A stretch of 64,000 bases of DNA from Hydractinia symbiolongicarpus (GCF_029227915.1 NC_079877.1:8370001-8434000), one strand, 5' to 3'. Shown: positions 40,871 through 50,818, counted from the stretch's first letter. Numbers and translations are program-made. Notes: a model not told the origin generated them from the sequence alone.

Positions 40871-40943
40871 GTTCTTTTTATCTTGTCAATGTTTCGTTTC
40901 ACGTCAGTAGCGTTCGCGGGACTGTCCGGGAATACAGATTTAC

Positions 40944-41016
40944 GCCCGGTTAGCTCAGTCGGTAGAGCATCAGACTTTTAATCTGAGGGTCGCGGGTTCG
41001 AGTCCCTCATCGGGCG
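40944..41016 (+). tRNA. tRNA-Lys(TTT), unit 25
   Basis: Consensus; the spacer after it has the unit 21 insertion. Confidence 0.95.
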
Positions 41017-41124
41017 TAACAATTATTTGGTACGATGGTGAACTAACTTTCACCACAATGTCTTGTCGAAAGAGGATGAATTAAAGTAACATTTGCGGAG
41101 TGGCAAAGGCGAAGCAAACTTGAT

Positions 41125-41197
41125 GGGGAACTAGCTCAGATGGTAGAGCGCTCGCTTAGCATGCGAGAGGTACCGGGATCGATGCCCGGGTTCTCCA
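41125..41197 (+). tRNA. tRNA-Ala(AGC), unit 25
   Basis: Consensus. Confidence 0.95.
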
Positions 41198-41265
41198 ATG
41201 CCTTTTCCATAGGCGTAAAATAATTGAAATTTGCGCAGAGCAATTTGAAGCAGCGTTCGTGTCAT

Positions 41266-41381
41266 GTCGGGATGGCCGAGCGGTCTAAGGCGCCAGACTC
41301 AAGACAAAATGTTCTTCCACTCATCGCGTGGAGAATTCTGGTCCTCGAATGAGGGCGTGGGTTCGAATCCCACTTCCGACA
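41266..41381 (+). tRNA. tRNA-Leu(CAA) with intron, unit 25
   Basis: Consensus. Confidence 0.95.
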
Positions 41382-41422
41382 ACTTTTCCCTGCCACACAA
41401 AATTTTAGGCCTAAAATGCAAG

Positions 41423-41516
41423 TCCACTGAGCCGGATTTGAACCAGCGACCTAAGGATGCCTGAGTGGTATAATATCGTCTACAGTCCTCCGCTCTACCA
41501 ACTGAGCTATCGGTGG
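41423..41516 (-). tRNA. tRNA-Tyr(GTA) with intron, unit 25
   Basis: G68 is A, opposing C5; intron variant as in units 6 and 11. Confidence 0.85.
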
Positions 41517-41609
41517 ATGTAGCATCGTACAGTTCTTGTGCAGGACTATGCAGGTCATGTCACGTTTGTAGTATGACGTGGTTTTTAAAATGATGCGATA
41601 GCTCGCACG

Positions 41610-41681
41610 TAGCAGAGGGTGGTTTCGATCCACCGACCTCTGGGTTATGGGCCCAGCACGCTTTCTCTGCGCCACTCTGCA
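41610..41681 (-). tRNA. tRNA-iMet(CAT), unit 25
   Basis: A1 is T, so the initiator A1:T72 pair is lost; D-arm G to A. Confidence 0.8.
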
Positions 41682-41769
41682 GAAGGTAGGTAAGCTGAAA
41701 TGTGTCTGATGTAAGGTGTAGTTTAGTATTGCGAACAGCACTCGAACTATGACCTTTTTATCATTTCCA

Positions 41770-41842
41770 GGGGGATTAGCTCACATGGTAGAGCGCTCGC
41801 TTTGCATGCGAGAGGTACCGGGATCGATGCCCGGATCCTCCA
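41770..41842 (+). tRNA. tRNA-Ala(TGC), unit 26
   Basis: Consensus. Confidence 0.95.
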
Positions 41843-42104
41843 AGACGATGTTTTTAATTTATTTATTTTTATACTAATTTCAGTAGTTGCCAATGGTCAT
41901 AAGAGGATTTATGATGCTCCTAAGATTACCTGGTATTAATAATAATAATAATAATAATACTAAACCGCGCTGCATATGTCTAGAGCATTTCTTGCTGTTT
42001 AATTTCGCATTGACAATATACACAGTTTCAGCTTTTAACATGATCGACCGTGTGGCATTCGGGCATTGACGCCATTGCGAACATATTATTTAAATATGAA
42101 CTCG

Positions 42105-42175
42105 TCCTCGGTAGTATAGTGGTAAGTATCCCGCCTGTCACGCGGGAGACCGGGGTTCGATTCCCCGCCGGGGAG
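42105..42175 (+). tRNA. tRNA-Asp(GTC), unit 26, 1-nt deletion
   Basis: 71 nt: one C is missing before or in the 5' anticodon stem. Confidence 0.7.
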
Positions 42176-42248
42176 GTTCTTTTTATCTTGTCAATGTTTC
42201 GTTTCACGTCAGTGGCGTTCGCGGGACTGTCCGGGAATACAGATTTAC

Positions 42249-42321
42249 GCCCGGTTAGCTCAGTCGGTAGAGCATCAGACTTTTAATCTGAGGGTCGCGG
42301 GTTCGAGTCCCCCATCGGGCG
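42249..42321 (+). tRNA. tRNA-Lys(TTT), unit 26
   Basis: T64 is C; the 50:64 mismatch becomes C:C. Confidence 0.92.
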
Positions 42322-42428
42322 TAACAATTATTTGGTACGATGGTGAACTAACTTTCACCACAATGTCTTGTCGAAAGAGGATGCATAACGTAACATTTGC
42401 GGAGTGGCAAAGGCGAAGCAAACTTGAT

Positions 42429-42501
42429 GGGGAACTAGCTCAGATGGTAGAGCGCTCGCTTAGCATGCGAGAGGTACCGGGATCGATGCCCGGGTTCTCC
42501 A
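42429..42501 (+). tRNA. tRNA-Ala(AGC), unit 26
   Basis: Consensus. Confidence 0.95.
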
Positions 42502-42569
42502 ATGCCTTTTCCATAGGCGTAAAATAAATGAAATTTGCGCAGAGCAATTTGCAGCAGCGTTCGTGCCAT

Positions 42570-42685
42570 GTCGGGATGGCCGAGCGGTCTAAGGCGCCAG
42601 ACTCAAGACAAAATGTTCTTCCACTCATCGCGTGGAGAATTCTGGTCCTCGAATGAGGGCGTGGGTTCGAATCCCACTTCCGACA
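42570..42685 (+). tRNA. tRNA-Leu(CAA) with intron, unit 26
   Basis: Consensus. Confidence 0.95.
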
Positions 42686-42726
42686 ACTTTTCCCTGCCAC
42701 AAAAAATTTTAGGCCTAAAATGCAAG

Positions 42727-42820
42727 TCCACTGAGCCGGATTTGAACCAGCGACCTAAGGATGCCTGAGTGGTATAAGTTCGTCTACAGTCCTCCGCTCT
42801 ACCAACTGAGCTATCGGTGG
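42727..42820 (-). tRNA. tRNA-Tyr(GTA) with intron, unit 26
   Basis: G68 is A, opposing C5. Confidence 0.87.
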
Positions 42821-42913
42821 ATGTAGCATCTTACAGTCCTTGTGCAGGACTATGCAGGTCATGTCACGTTTGTAGTATGACGTGGTTTTTAAAATGATGC
42901 GATAGCTCGCACG

Positions 42914-42985
42914 TAGCAGAGGGTGGTTTCGATCCACCGACCTCTGGGTTATGGGCCCAGCACGCTTCCTCTGCGCCACTCTGCT
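42914..42985 (-). tRNA. tRNA-iMet(CAT), unit 26
   Basis: Consensus. Confidence 0.95.
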
Positions 42986-43073
42986 GAAGGTAGGTAAGCT
43001 AAAATGTGTCTGATGTAAGGTGTAGTTTAGTATTGCGAACAGCACTCGAACTATGACCTTTTTACCATTTCCA

Positions 43074-43146
43074 GGGGGATTAGCTCACATGGTAGAGCGC
43101 TCGCTTTGCATGCGAGAGGTACCGGGATCGATGCCCGGATCCTCCA
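43074..43146 (+). tRNA. tRNA-Ala(TGC), unit 27
   Basis: Consensus. Confidence 0.95.
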
Positions 43147-43412
43147 AGACGATGTTTTTAATTTATTTATTTATTTTTATACTAATTTCAGTAGTTGCCA
43201 ATGGTCATAAGAGAATTTATGATGCTCCTAAGATTACCTGGTATTAATAATAATAATAATAGTAATACTAAACCGCGCTGCATATGTCTAGAGCATTTCT
43301 TGCTGTTTAATTTCGCATTGACAATATACACAGTTTCAGCTTTTAACATGATCGACCGTGTGGCATTCGGGCATTGACGCCATCGCGAACATATTATTTA
43401 AATTTGAACTCG

Positions 43413-43484
43413 TCCTCGGTAGTATAGTGGTAAGTATCCCCGCCTGTCACGCGGGAGACCGGGGTTCGATTCCCCGCTGGGGAG
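43413..43484 (+). tRNA. tRNA-Asp(GTC), unit 27
   Basis: C67 is T, a wobble with G6. Confidence 0.92.
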
Positions 43485-43557
43485 GTTCTTTTTATCTTGT
43501 CAATGTTTCGTTTCACGTCGGTAGCGTTCGCGGGACTGTCCGGGAATACAGATTTAC

Positions 43558-43630
43558 GCCCGGTTAGCTCAGTCGGTAGAGCATCAGACTTTTAATCTGA
43601 GGGTCGCGTGTTCGAGTCCCTCATCGGGCG
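43558..43630 (+). tRNA. tRNA-Lys(TTT), unit 27
   Basis: G52 is T, a T-stem mismatch. Confidence 0.82.
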
Positions 43631-43737
43631 TAACAATTATTTCGTACGATGGTGAACTAACTTTCACCACAATGTCTTGTCGAAAGAGGATGAATAACGT
43701 AACATTTGCGGAGTGGCAAAGGCGAAGCAAACTTGAT

Positions 43738-43810
43738 GGGGAACTAGCTCAGATGGTAGAGCGCTCGCTTAGCATGCGAGAGGTACCGGGGTCGATGCCC
43801 GGGTTCTCCA
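43738..43810 (+). tRNA. tRNA-Ala(AGC), unit 27
   Basis: A54 is G. Confidence 0.87.
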
Positions 43811-43878
43811 ATGCCTTTTCCATAGGCGTAAAATAAATGAAATTTGCGCAGAGCAATTTGCAGCAGCGTTCGTGTCAT

Positions 43879-43994
43879 GTCGGGATGGCCGAGCGGTCTA
43901 AGGCGCCAGACTCAAGACAAAATGTTCTTCCACTCATCGCGAGGAGAATTCTGGTCCTCGAATGAGGGCGTGGGTTCGAATCCCACTTCCGACA
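43879..43994 (+). tRNA. tRNA-Leu(CAA) with intron, unit 27
   Basis: Exons consensus; one intron hairpin base differs. Confidence 0.94.
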
Positions 43995-44035
43995 ACTTTT
44001 CCCTGCCACACGAAATTTTAGGCCTAAAATGCAAG

Positions 44036-44129
44036 TCCACCGAGCCGGATTTGAACCAGCGACCTAAGGATGCCTGAGTGGTATAAGTTCATCTACAGTC
44101 CTCCGCTCTACCAACTGAGCTATCGGTGG
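44036..44129 (-). tRNA. tRNA-Tyr(GTA) with intron, unit 27
   Basis: Exons consensus; one intron base differs. Confidence 0.94.
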
Positions 44130-44222
44130 ATGTAGCATCGTACAGTCCTTAAGAAGGACTATGCAGGTCATGTCACGTTTGTAGTATGACGTGGTTTTTA
44201 AAATGATGCGATAGCTCGCACG

Positions 44223-44294
44223 TAGCAGAGGGTGGTTTCGATCCACCGACCTCTGGGTTATGGGCCCAGCACGCTTCCTCTGCGCCACTCTGCT
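44223..44294 (-). tRNA. tRNA-iMet(CAT), unit 27
   Basis: Consensus. Confidence 0.95.
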
Positions 44295-44382
44295 GAAGGT
44301 AGGTAAGCTGAAATGTGTCTGATGTAAGGTGTAGTTTAGTATTGCGAACAGCACTCGAACTATGACCTTTTTACCATTTCCA

Positions 44383-44455
44383 GGGGGATTAGCTCAAATG
44401 GTAGAGCGCTCGCTTTGCATGCGAGAGGTACCGGGATCGATGCCCGGATCCTCCA
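44383..44455 (+). tRNA. tRNA-Ala(TGC), unit 28
   Basis: A D-loop C is A. Confidence 0.93.
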
Positions 44456-44551
44456 AGACGATGTTTTTAATTTATTTATTTATTTTTATACTAATTTCAG
44501 TAGTTGCCAATGGTCATAAGAGGATTTATGATGCTCCTAAGATTACCTGGT

Positions 44552-44584
<33 letters not shown>

Positions 44585-44721
44585 AAACCGCGCTGCATAT
44601 GTCTAGAGCATTTCTTGCTGTTTAATTTCGCATTGACAATATACACAGTTTCAGCTTTTAACATGATCGACCGTGTGGCATTCGGGCATTGACGCGAACA
44701 TATTATTTAAATATGAACTCG

Positions 44722-44793
44722 TCCTCGGTAGTATAGTGGTAAGTATCCCTGCCTGTCACGCGGGAGACCGGGGTTCGATTCCCCGCCGGGGAG
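44722..44793 (+). tRNA. tRNA-Asp(GTC), unit 28
   Basis: C29 is T (wobble). A 6-bp deletion lies upstream of the gene. Confidence 0.92.
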
Positions 44794-44866
44794 GTTCTTT
44801 TTATCTTGTCAATGTTTCGTTTCACGTCAGTAGCGTTCGCGGGACTGTCCGGGAATACAGATTTAC

Positions 44867-44939
44867 GCCCGGTTAGCTCAGTCGGTAGAGCATCAGACTT
44901 TTAATCTGAGGGTTGCGGGTTCGAGTCCCTCATTGGTCG
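44867..44939 (+). tRNA. tRNA-Lys(TTT), unit 28
   Basis: C48 and C68 are T; G71 is T, opposing C2. Confidence 0.75.
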
Positions 44940-45046
44940 TAACAATTATTTGGTACGATGGTAAACTAAATTTCACCACAATGTCTTGTCGAAAGAGGAT
45001 GAATAACGTAACATTTGCGGAGTGGCAAAGGAGAAGCAAACTTGAT

Positions 45047-45119
45047 GGGGAACTAGCTCAGATGGTAGAGCGCTCGCTTAGCATGCGAGAGGTACCGGGA
45101 TCGATGGCCGGGTTCTCCA
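45047..45119 (+). tRNA. tRNA-Ala(AGC), unit 28
   Basis: C61 is G, breaking the 53:61 pair. Confidence 0.78.
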
Positions 45120-45187
45120 ATGCCTTTTCCATAGGCGTAAAATAAATGAAATTTGCGCAGAGCAATTTGCAGCAGCGTTCGTGTCAT

Positions 45188-45303
45188 GTCGGGATGGCCG
45201 AGCGGTCTAAGGCGCCAGACTCAAGACAAAATGTTCTTCCACTCATCGCGTGGAGAATTCTGGTCCTCGAATGACGGCGTGGGTTCGAATCCCACTTCCG
45301 ACA
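45188..45303 (+). tRNA. tRNA-Leu(CAA) with intron, unit 28
   Basis: One variable-arm G is C. Confidence 0.9.
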
Positions 45304-45344
45304 ACTTTTCCCTGCCACACAAAATTTTAGGCCTAAAATGCAAG

Positions 45345-45438
45345 TCCACCGAGCCGGATTTGAACCAGCGACCTAAGGATGCCTGAGTGGTATAAGTTCG
45401 TCTACAGTCCTCCGCTCTACCAACTGAGCTATCGGTGG
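45345..45438 (-). tRNA. tRNA-Tyr(GTA) with intron, unit 28
   Basis: Consensus. Confidence 0.95.
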
Positions 45439-45531
45439 ATGTAGCATCGTACAGTTCTTGTGCAGGACTATGCAGGTCATGTCACGTTTGTAGTATGACG
45501 TGGTTTTTAAAATGATGCGATAGCTCGCACG

Positions 45532-45603
45532 TAGCAGAGGGTGGTTTCGATCCACCGACCTCTGGGTTATAAGCCCAGCACGCTTCCTCTGCGCCACTCT
45601 GCT
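45532..45603 (-). tRNA. initiator-type tRNA with anticodon TAT, unit 28
   Basis: The body is the initiator, but the loop reads CTTATAA: C33 and C34 are both T. The anticodon is TAT (codon AUA, normally Ile) and the elongator-like T33 is restored. All stems and A54 are intact. Confidence 0.88.
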
Positions 45604-45691
45604 GAAGGTAGGTAAGCTGAAATGTGTCTGATGTAAGGTGTAGTTTAGTATTGCGAACAGCACTCGAACTATGACCTTTTTACCATTTCCA

Positions 45692-45764
45692 GGGGGATTA
45701 GCTCACATGGTAGAGCGCTCGCTTTGCATGCGAGAGCTACCGGGATCGATGCCCGGATCCTCCA
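45692..45764 (+). tRNA. tRNA-Ala(TGC), unit 29
   Basis: G46 is C. Confidence 0.9.
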
Positions 45765-46029
45765 AGACGATGTTTTTAATTTATTTATTTTTATACTAAT
45801 TTCAGTAGTTGCCAATGGTCATAAGAGGATTTATGATGCTCCTAAGATTACCTGGTATTAATAATAATAATAATAATAATAATACTAAACCGCGCTGCAT
45901 ATGTCTAGAGCATTTCTTGCTGTTTAATTTCGCATTAACAAAATACACAGTTTCAGCTTTTAACATGATCGACCGTGTGGCATTCGGGCATTGACGCCAT
46001 CGCGAACATATTATTCAAAAATGAACTCG

Positions 46030-46101
46030 TCCTCGGTAGTATAGTGGTAAGTATCCCCGCCTGTCACGCGGGAGACCGGGGTTCGATTCCCCGCCGGGGA
46101 G
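46030..46101 (+). tRNA. tRNA-Asp(GTC), unit 29
   Basis: Consensus. Confidence 0.95.
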
Positions 46102-46174
46102 GTTCTTTTTATCTTGTCAATGTTTCGTTTCACGTCAGTAGCGTTCGCAGGACTGTCCGGGAATACAGATTTAC

Positions 46175-46247
46175 GCCCGGTTAGCTCAGTCGGTAGAGCA
46201 TCAGACTTTTAATCTGAGGATCGCGGGTTCGAGTCCCTCATCGGGCG
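46175..46247 (+). tRNA. tRNA-Lys(TTT), unit 29
   Basis: G46 is A. Confidence 0.92.
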
Positions 46248-46354
46248 TAACAATTATTTGGTACGATGGTGAACTAACTTTCACCACAATGTCTTGTCGA
46301 AAGAGGATGAATAACGTAACATTTGCGGAGTGGCAAAGGCGAAGCAAACTTGAT

Positions 46355-46427
46355 GGGGAACTAGCTCAGATGGTAGAGCGCTCACTTAGCATGCGAGAGG
46401 TACCGGGATCGATGCCCGGGTTCTCCA
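46355..46427 (+). tRNA. tRNA-Ala(AGC), unit 29
   Basis: G30 is A, an anticodon-stem mismatch. Confidence 0.83.
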
Positions 46428-46495
46428 ATGCCTTTTCCATAGGCGTAAAATAAATGAAATTTGCGCAGAGCAATTTGCAGCAGCGTTCGTGTCAT

Positions 46496-46611
46496 ATCGG
46501 GATGGCCGAGCGGTCTAAGGCGCCAGACTCAAGACAAAATGTTCTTCCACTCATCGCGTGGAGAATTCTGGTCCTCGAATGAGGGCGTGGGTTCGAATCC
46601 CACTTCCGACA
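46496..46611 (+). tRNA. tRNA-Leu(CAA) with intron, unit 29
   Basis: G1 is A. Confidence 0.85.
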
Positions 46612-46652
46612 ACTTTTCCCTGCCACACAAAATTTTAGGCCTAAAATGCAAG

Positions 46653-46746
46653 TCCACCGAGCCGGATTTGAACCAGCGACCTAAGGATGCCTGAGTGGTA
46701 TAAGTTCGTCTACAGTCCTCCGCTCTACCAACTGAGCTATCGGTGG
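46653..46746 (-). tRNA. tRNA-Tyr(GTA) with intron, unit 29
   Basis: Consensus. Confidence 0.95.
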
Positions 46747-46839
46747 ATGTAGCATCGTACAGTTCTTGTGCAGGACTATGCAGGTCATGTCACGTTTGTA
46801 GTATGACGTGGTTTTTAAAATGATGCGATAGCTCGCACG

Positions 46840-46911
46840 TAGCAGAGGGTGGTTTCGATCCACCGACCTCTGGGTTATAAGCCCAGCACGCTTCCTCTGC
46901 GCCACTCTGCT
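46840..46911 (-). tRNA. initiator-type tRNA with anticodon TAT, unit 29
   Basis: Identical anticodon-loop change to unit 28 (CTTATAA), body otherwise consensus. Confidence 0.88.
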
Positions 46912-46999
46912 GAAGGTAGGTAAGCTGAAATGTGTCTGATGTAAGGTGTAGTTTAGTATTGCGAACAGCACTCGAACTATGACCTTTTTACCATTTCCA

Positions 47000-47072
47000 G
47001 GGGGATTAGCTCACATGGTAGAGCGCTCGCTTTGCATGCGAGAGCTACCGGGATCGATGCCCGGATCCTCCA
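47000..47072 (+). tRNA. tRNA-Ala(TGC), unit 30
   Basis: G46 is C, as in unit 29. Confidence 0.9.
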
Positions 47073-47331
47073 AGACGATGTTTTTAATTTATTTATTTTT
47101 ATACTAATTTCAGTAGTTGCCAATGGTCATAAGAGGATTTATGATGCTCCTAAGATTACCTGGTATTAATAATAATAATAATAATACTAAACAGCGCTGC
47201 ATATGTCTAGAGCATTTCTTGCTGTTTAATTTCGCATTGACAGTATACACAGTTTCAGCTTTTAACATGATCGACCGTGTGGCATTCGGGCATTGACGCC
47301 ATCGCGAACATATTATTTAAATATGAACTCG

Positions 47332-47403
47332 TCCTCGGTAGTATAGTGGTAAGTATCCCCGCCTGTCACGCGGGAGACCGGGGTTCGATTCCCCGCCGGG
47401 GAG
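47332..47403 (+). tRNA. tRNA-Asp(GTC), unit 30
   Basis: Consensus. Confidence 0.95.
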
Positions 47404-47476
47404 GTTCTTTTTATCTTGTCAATGTTTCGTTTCACGTCAGTAGCGTTCGCGGGACTGTCCGGGAATACAGATTTAC

Positions 47477-47549
47477 GCCCGGTTAGCTCAGTCGGTAGAG
47501 CATCAGACTTTTAATCTGAGGGTCGCGGGTTCGAGTCCCTCATCGGGCG
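47477..47549 (+). tRNA. tRNA-Lys(TTT), unit 30
   Basis: Consensus. Confidence 0.95.
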
Positions 47550-47656
47550 TAACAATTATTTGGTACGATGGTGAACTAACTTTCACCACAATGTCTTGTC
47601 GAAAGAGGATGAATAACGTAACATTTGCGGAGTGGCAAAGGCGAAGCAAACTTGAT

Positions 47657-47729
47657 GGGGAACTAGCTCAGATGGTAGAGCGCTCGCTTAGCATGCGAGA
47701 GGTACCGGGATCGATGCCCGGGTTCTCCA
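47657..47729 (+). tRNA. tRNA-Ala(AGC), unit 30
   Basis: Consensus. Confidence 0.95.
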
Positions 47730-47797
47730 ATGCCTTTTCCATAGGCGTAAAATAAATGAAATTTGCGCAGATCAATTTGCAGCAGCGTTCGTGTCAT

Positions 47798-47913
47798 GTC
47801 GGGATGGCCGAGCGGTCTAAGGCGCCAGACTCAAGACAAAATGTTCTTCCACTCATCGCGTGGAGAATTCTGGTCCTCGAATGAGGGCGTGGGTTCGAAT
47901 CCCACTTCCGACA
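47798..47913 (+). tRNA. tRNA-Leu(CAA) with intron, unit 30
   Basis: Consensus. Confidence 0.95.
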
Positions 47914-47954
47914 ACTTTTCCCTGCCACACAAAATTTTAGGCCTAAAATGCAAG

Positions 47955-48048
47955 TCCACCGAGCCGGATTTGAACCAGCGACCTAAGGATGCCTGAGTGG
48001 TATAATTTCGTCTACAGTCCTCCGCTCTACCAACTGAGCTATCGCTGG
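47955..48048 (-). tRNA. tRNA-Tyr(GTA) with intron, unit 30
   Basis: C4 is G; intron variant as in unit 7. Confidence 0.85.
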
Positions 48049-48141
48049 ATGTAGCATCGTACAGTTCTTGTGCAGGACTATGCAGGTCATGTCACGTTTG
48101 TAGTATGACGTGGTTTTTAAAATGATGCGATAGCTCGCACG

Positions 48142-48213
48142 TAGCAGAGGGTGGTTTCGATCCACCGACCTCTGGGTTATGGGCCCAGCACGCTTCCTCT
48201 GCGCCACTCTGCT
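48142..48213 (-). tRNA. tRNA-iMet(CAT), unit 30
   Basis: Consensus. Confidence 0.95.
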
Positions 48214-48301
48214 GAAGGTAGGTAAGCTGAAATGTGTCTGATGTAAGGTGTAGTTTAGTATTGCGAACAGCACTCGAACTATGACCTTTTTACCATTTCC
48301 A

Positions 48302-48374
48302 GGGGGATTAGCTCACATGGTAGAGCGCTCGCTTTGCATGCGAGAGGTACCGGGATCGATGGCCGGATCCTCCA
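48302..48374 (+). tRNA. tRNA-Ala(TGC), unit 31
   Basis: C61 is G. Confidence 0.78.
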
Positions 48375-48633
48375 AGACGATGTTTTTAATTTATTTATTT
48401 TTATACTAATTTCAGTAGTTGCCAATGGTCATAAGAGGATTTATGATGCTCCTAAGATTACCTGGTATTAATAATAATAATAATAATACTAAATCGCGCT
48501 GCATATGTCTAGAGCATTTCTTGCTGTTTAATTTCGCATTGACAATATACACAGTTTCAGCTTTTAACATGATCGACCGTGTGGCATTCGGGCATTGACG
48601 CCATCGCGAACATATTATTTAAATATGAACTCG

Positions 48634-48705
48634 TCCTCGGTAGTATAGTGGTAAGTATCCCCGCCTGTCACGCGGGAGACCGGGGTTCGATTTCCCGCCG
48701 GGGAG
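48634..48705 (+). tRNA. tRNA-Asp(GTC), unit 31
   Basis: C61 is T. Confidence 0.87.
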
Positions 48706-48778
48706 GTTCTTTTTATCTTGTCAATGTTTCGTTTCACGTCAGTAGCGTTCGCGGGACTGTCCGGGAATACAGATTTAC

Positions 48779-48851
48779 GCCCGGTTAGGTCAGTCGGTAG
48801 AGCATCAGACTTTTAATCTGAGGGTCGCGGGTTCGAGTCCCTCATCGGGCG
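48779..48851 (+). tRNA. tRNA-Lys(TTT), unit 31
   Basis: C11 is G, breaking the D-stem and A-box; shared with unit 32. Confidence 0.8.
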
Positions 48852-48958
48852 TAACAATTATTTGGTACGATGGTGAACTAACTTTCACCACAATGTCTTG
48901 TCGAAAGAGGATGAATAACGTAACATTTGCGGAGTGGCAAAGGCGAAGCAAACTTGAT

Positions 48959-49031
48959 GGGGAACTAGCTCAGATGGTAGAGCGCTCGCTTAGCATGCGA
49001 GAGGTACCGGGATCGATGCCCGGGTTCTCCA
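48959..49031 (+). tRNA. tRNA-Ala(AGC), unit 31
   Basis: Consensus. Confidence 0.95.
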
Positions 49032-49099
49032 ATGCCTTTTCCATAGGCGTAAAATAAATGAAATTTGCGCAGAGCAATTTGCAGCAGCGTTCGTGTCAT

Positions 49100-49215
49100 G
49101 TCGGGATGGCCGAGCGGTCTAAGGCGCCAGACTCAAGACAAAATGTTCTTCCACTCATCGCGTGGAGAATTCTGGTCCTCGAATGAGGGCGTGGGTTCGA
49201 ATCCCACTTCCGACA
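49100..49215 (+). tRNA. tRNA-Leu(CAA) with intron, unit 31
   Basis: Consensus. Confidence 0.95.
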
Positions 49216-49256
49216 ACTTTTCCCTGCCACACAAAACTTTAGGCCTAAAATGCAAG

Positions 49257-49350
49257 TCCACCGAGCCGGATTTGAACCAGCGACCTAAGGATGCCTGAGT
49301 GGTGTAAGTTCGTCTACAGTCCTCCGCTCTACCAACTGAGCTATCGGTGG
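49257..49350 (-). tRNA. tRNA-Tyr(GTA) with intron, unit 31
   Basis: Exons consensus; one intron base differs. Confidence 0.95.
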
Positions 49351-49443
49351 ATGTAGCATCGTACAGTTCTTGTGCAGGACTATGCAGGTCATGTCACGTT
49401 TGTAGTATGACGTGGTTTTTAAAATGATGCGATAGCTCGCACG

Positions 49444-49515
49444 TAGCAGAGGGTGGTTTCGACCCACCGACCTCTGGGTTATGGGCCCAGCACGCTTCCT
49501 CTGCGCCACTCTGCT
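49444..49515 (-). tRNA. tRNA-iMet(CAT), unit 31
   Basis: A54, an initiator hallmark, is G. Confidence 0.83.
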
Positions 49516-49603
49516 GAAGGTAGGTAAGCTGAAATGTGTCTGATGTAAGGTGTAGTTTAGTATTGCGAACAGCACTCGAACTATGACCTTTTTACCATTT
49601 CCA

Positions 49604-49676
49604 GGGGGATTAGCTCACATGGTAGAGCGCTCGCTTTGCATGCGAGAGGTACCGGGATCGATGCCCGGATCCTCCA
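49604..49676 (+). tRNA. tRNA-Ala(TGC), unit 32
   Basis: Consensus. Confidence 0.95.
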
Positions 49677-49936
49677 AGACGATGTTTTTAATTTATTTAT
49701 TTATTTTTATACTAATTTCAGTAGTTGCCAATGGTCATAAGAGGATTTATGATGCTCCTAAGATTACCTGGTATTAATAATAATAATAATACTAAACCGC
49801 GCTGCATATGTCTAGAGCATTTCTTGCTGTTTAATTTCGCATTGACAATATACACAGTTTCAGCTTTTAACATGATCGACCGTGTGGCATTCGGGCATTG
49901 ACGCCATCGCGAACATATTATTTAAATATGAACTCG

Positions 49937-50008
49937 TCCTCGGTAGTATAGTGGTAAGTATCCCCGCCTGTCACGCGGGAGACCGGGGTTCGATTCCCCG
50001 CCGGGGAG
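49937..50008 (+). tRNA. tRNA-Asp(GTC), unit 32
   Basis: Consensus. Confidence 0.95.
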
Positions 50009-50081
50009 GTTCTTTTTATCTTGTCAATGTTTCGTTTCACGTCAGTAGCGTTCGCGGGACTGTCCGGGAATACAGATTTAC

Positions 50082-50154
50082 GCCCGGTTAGGTCAGTCGG
50101 TAGGGCATCAGACTTTTAATCTGAGGGTCGCGGGTTCGAGTCCCTCATCGGGCG
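50082..50154 (+). tRNA. tRNA-Lys(TTT), unit 32
   Basis: C11 is G; A23 is G. Confidence 0.75.
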
Positions 50155-50261
50155 TAACAATTATTTGGTACGATGGTGAACTAACTTTCACCACAATGTC
50201 TTGTCGAAAGAGGATGAATAACGTAACATTTGCGGAGTGGCAAAGGCGAAGCAAACTTGAT

Positions 50262-50334
50262 GGGGAACTAGCTCAGATGGTAGAGCGCTCGCTTAGCATG
50301 CGAGAGGTACCGGGATCGATGCCCGGGTTCTCCA
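50262..50334 (+). tRNA. tRNA-Ala(AGC), unit 32
   Basis: Consensus. Confidence 0.95.
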
Positions 50335-50402
50335 ATGCCTTTTCCATAGGCGTAAAATAAATGAAATTTGCGCAGAGCAATTTGCAGCAGCGTTCGTGTC
50401 AT

Positions 50403-50518
50403 GTCGGGATGGCCGAGCGGTCTAAGGCGCCAGACTCAAGACAAAATGTTCTTCCACTCATCGCGTGGAGAATTCTGGTCCTCGAATGAGGGCGTGGGTT
50501 CGAATCCCACTTCCGACA
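50403..50518 (+). tRNA. tRNA-Leu(CAA) with intron, unit 32
   Basis: Consensus. Confidence 0.95.
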
Positions 50519-50559
50519 ACTTTTCCCTGCCACACAAAATTTTAGGCCTAAAATGCAAG

Positions 50560-50653
50560 TCCACCGGGCCGGATTTGAACCAGCGACCTAAGGATGCCTG
50601 AGTGGTATAAGTTCGTCTACAGTCCTCCGTTCTACCAACTGAGCTATCGGTGG
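50560..50653 (-). tRNA. tRNA-Tyr(GTA) with intron, unit 32
   Basis: T66 is C and one G to A near the D-stem foot. Confidence 0.83.
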
Positions 50654-50746
50654 ATGTAGCATCGTACAGTTCTTGTGCAGGACTATGCAGGTCATGTCAC
50701 GTTTGTAGTATGACGTGGTTTTTAAAATGATGCGATAGCTCGCACG

Positions 50747-50818
50747 TAGCAGAGGGTGGTTTCGATCCACCGACCTCTGGGTTATGGGCCCAGCACGCTT
50801 CCTCTGCGCCACTCTGCT
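50747..50818 (-). tRNA. tRNA-iMet(CAT), unit 32
   Basis: Consensus. Confidence 0.95.

Larger units (their letters stand above)
36184..41424. repeat. 5,244-bp duplicated block, copy B (about units 22-25)
   Basis: Second copy of the block. Differences from copy A that I found by reading are few, for example position 31718 (c) against 36962 (a), one base near 32023, a t/g change in the iMet-Tyr spacer of unit 24, and one base in the Ala-TGC of unit 24. Confidence 0.85.
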
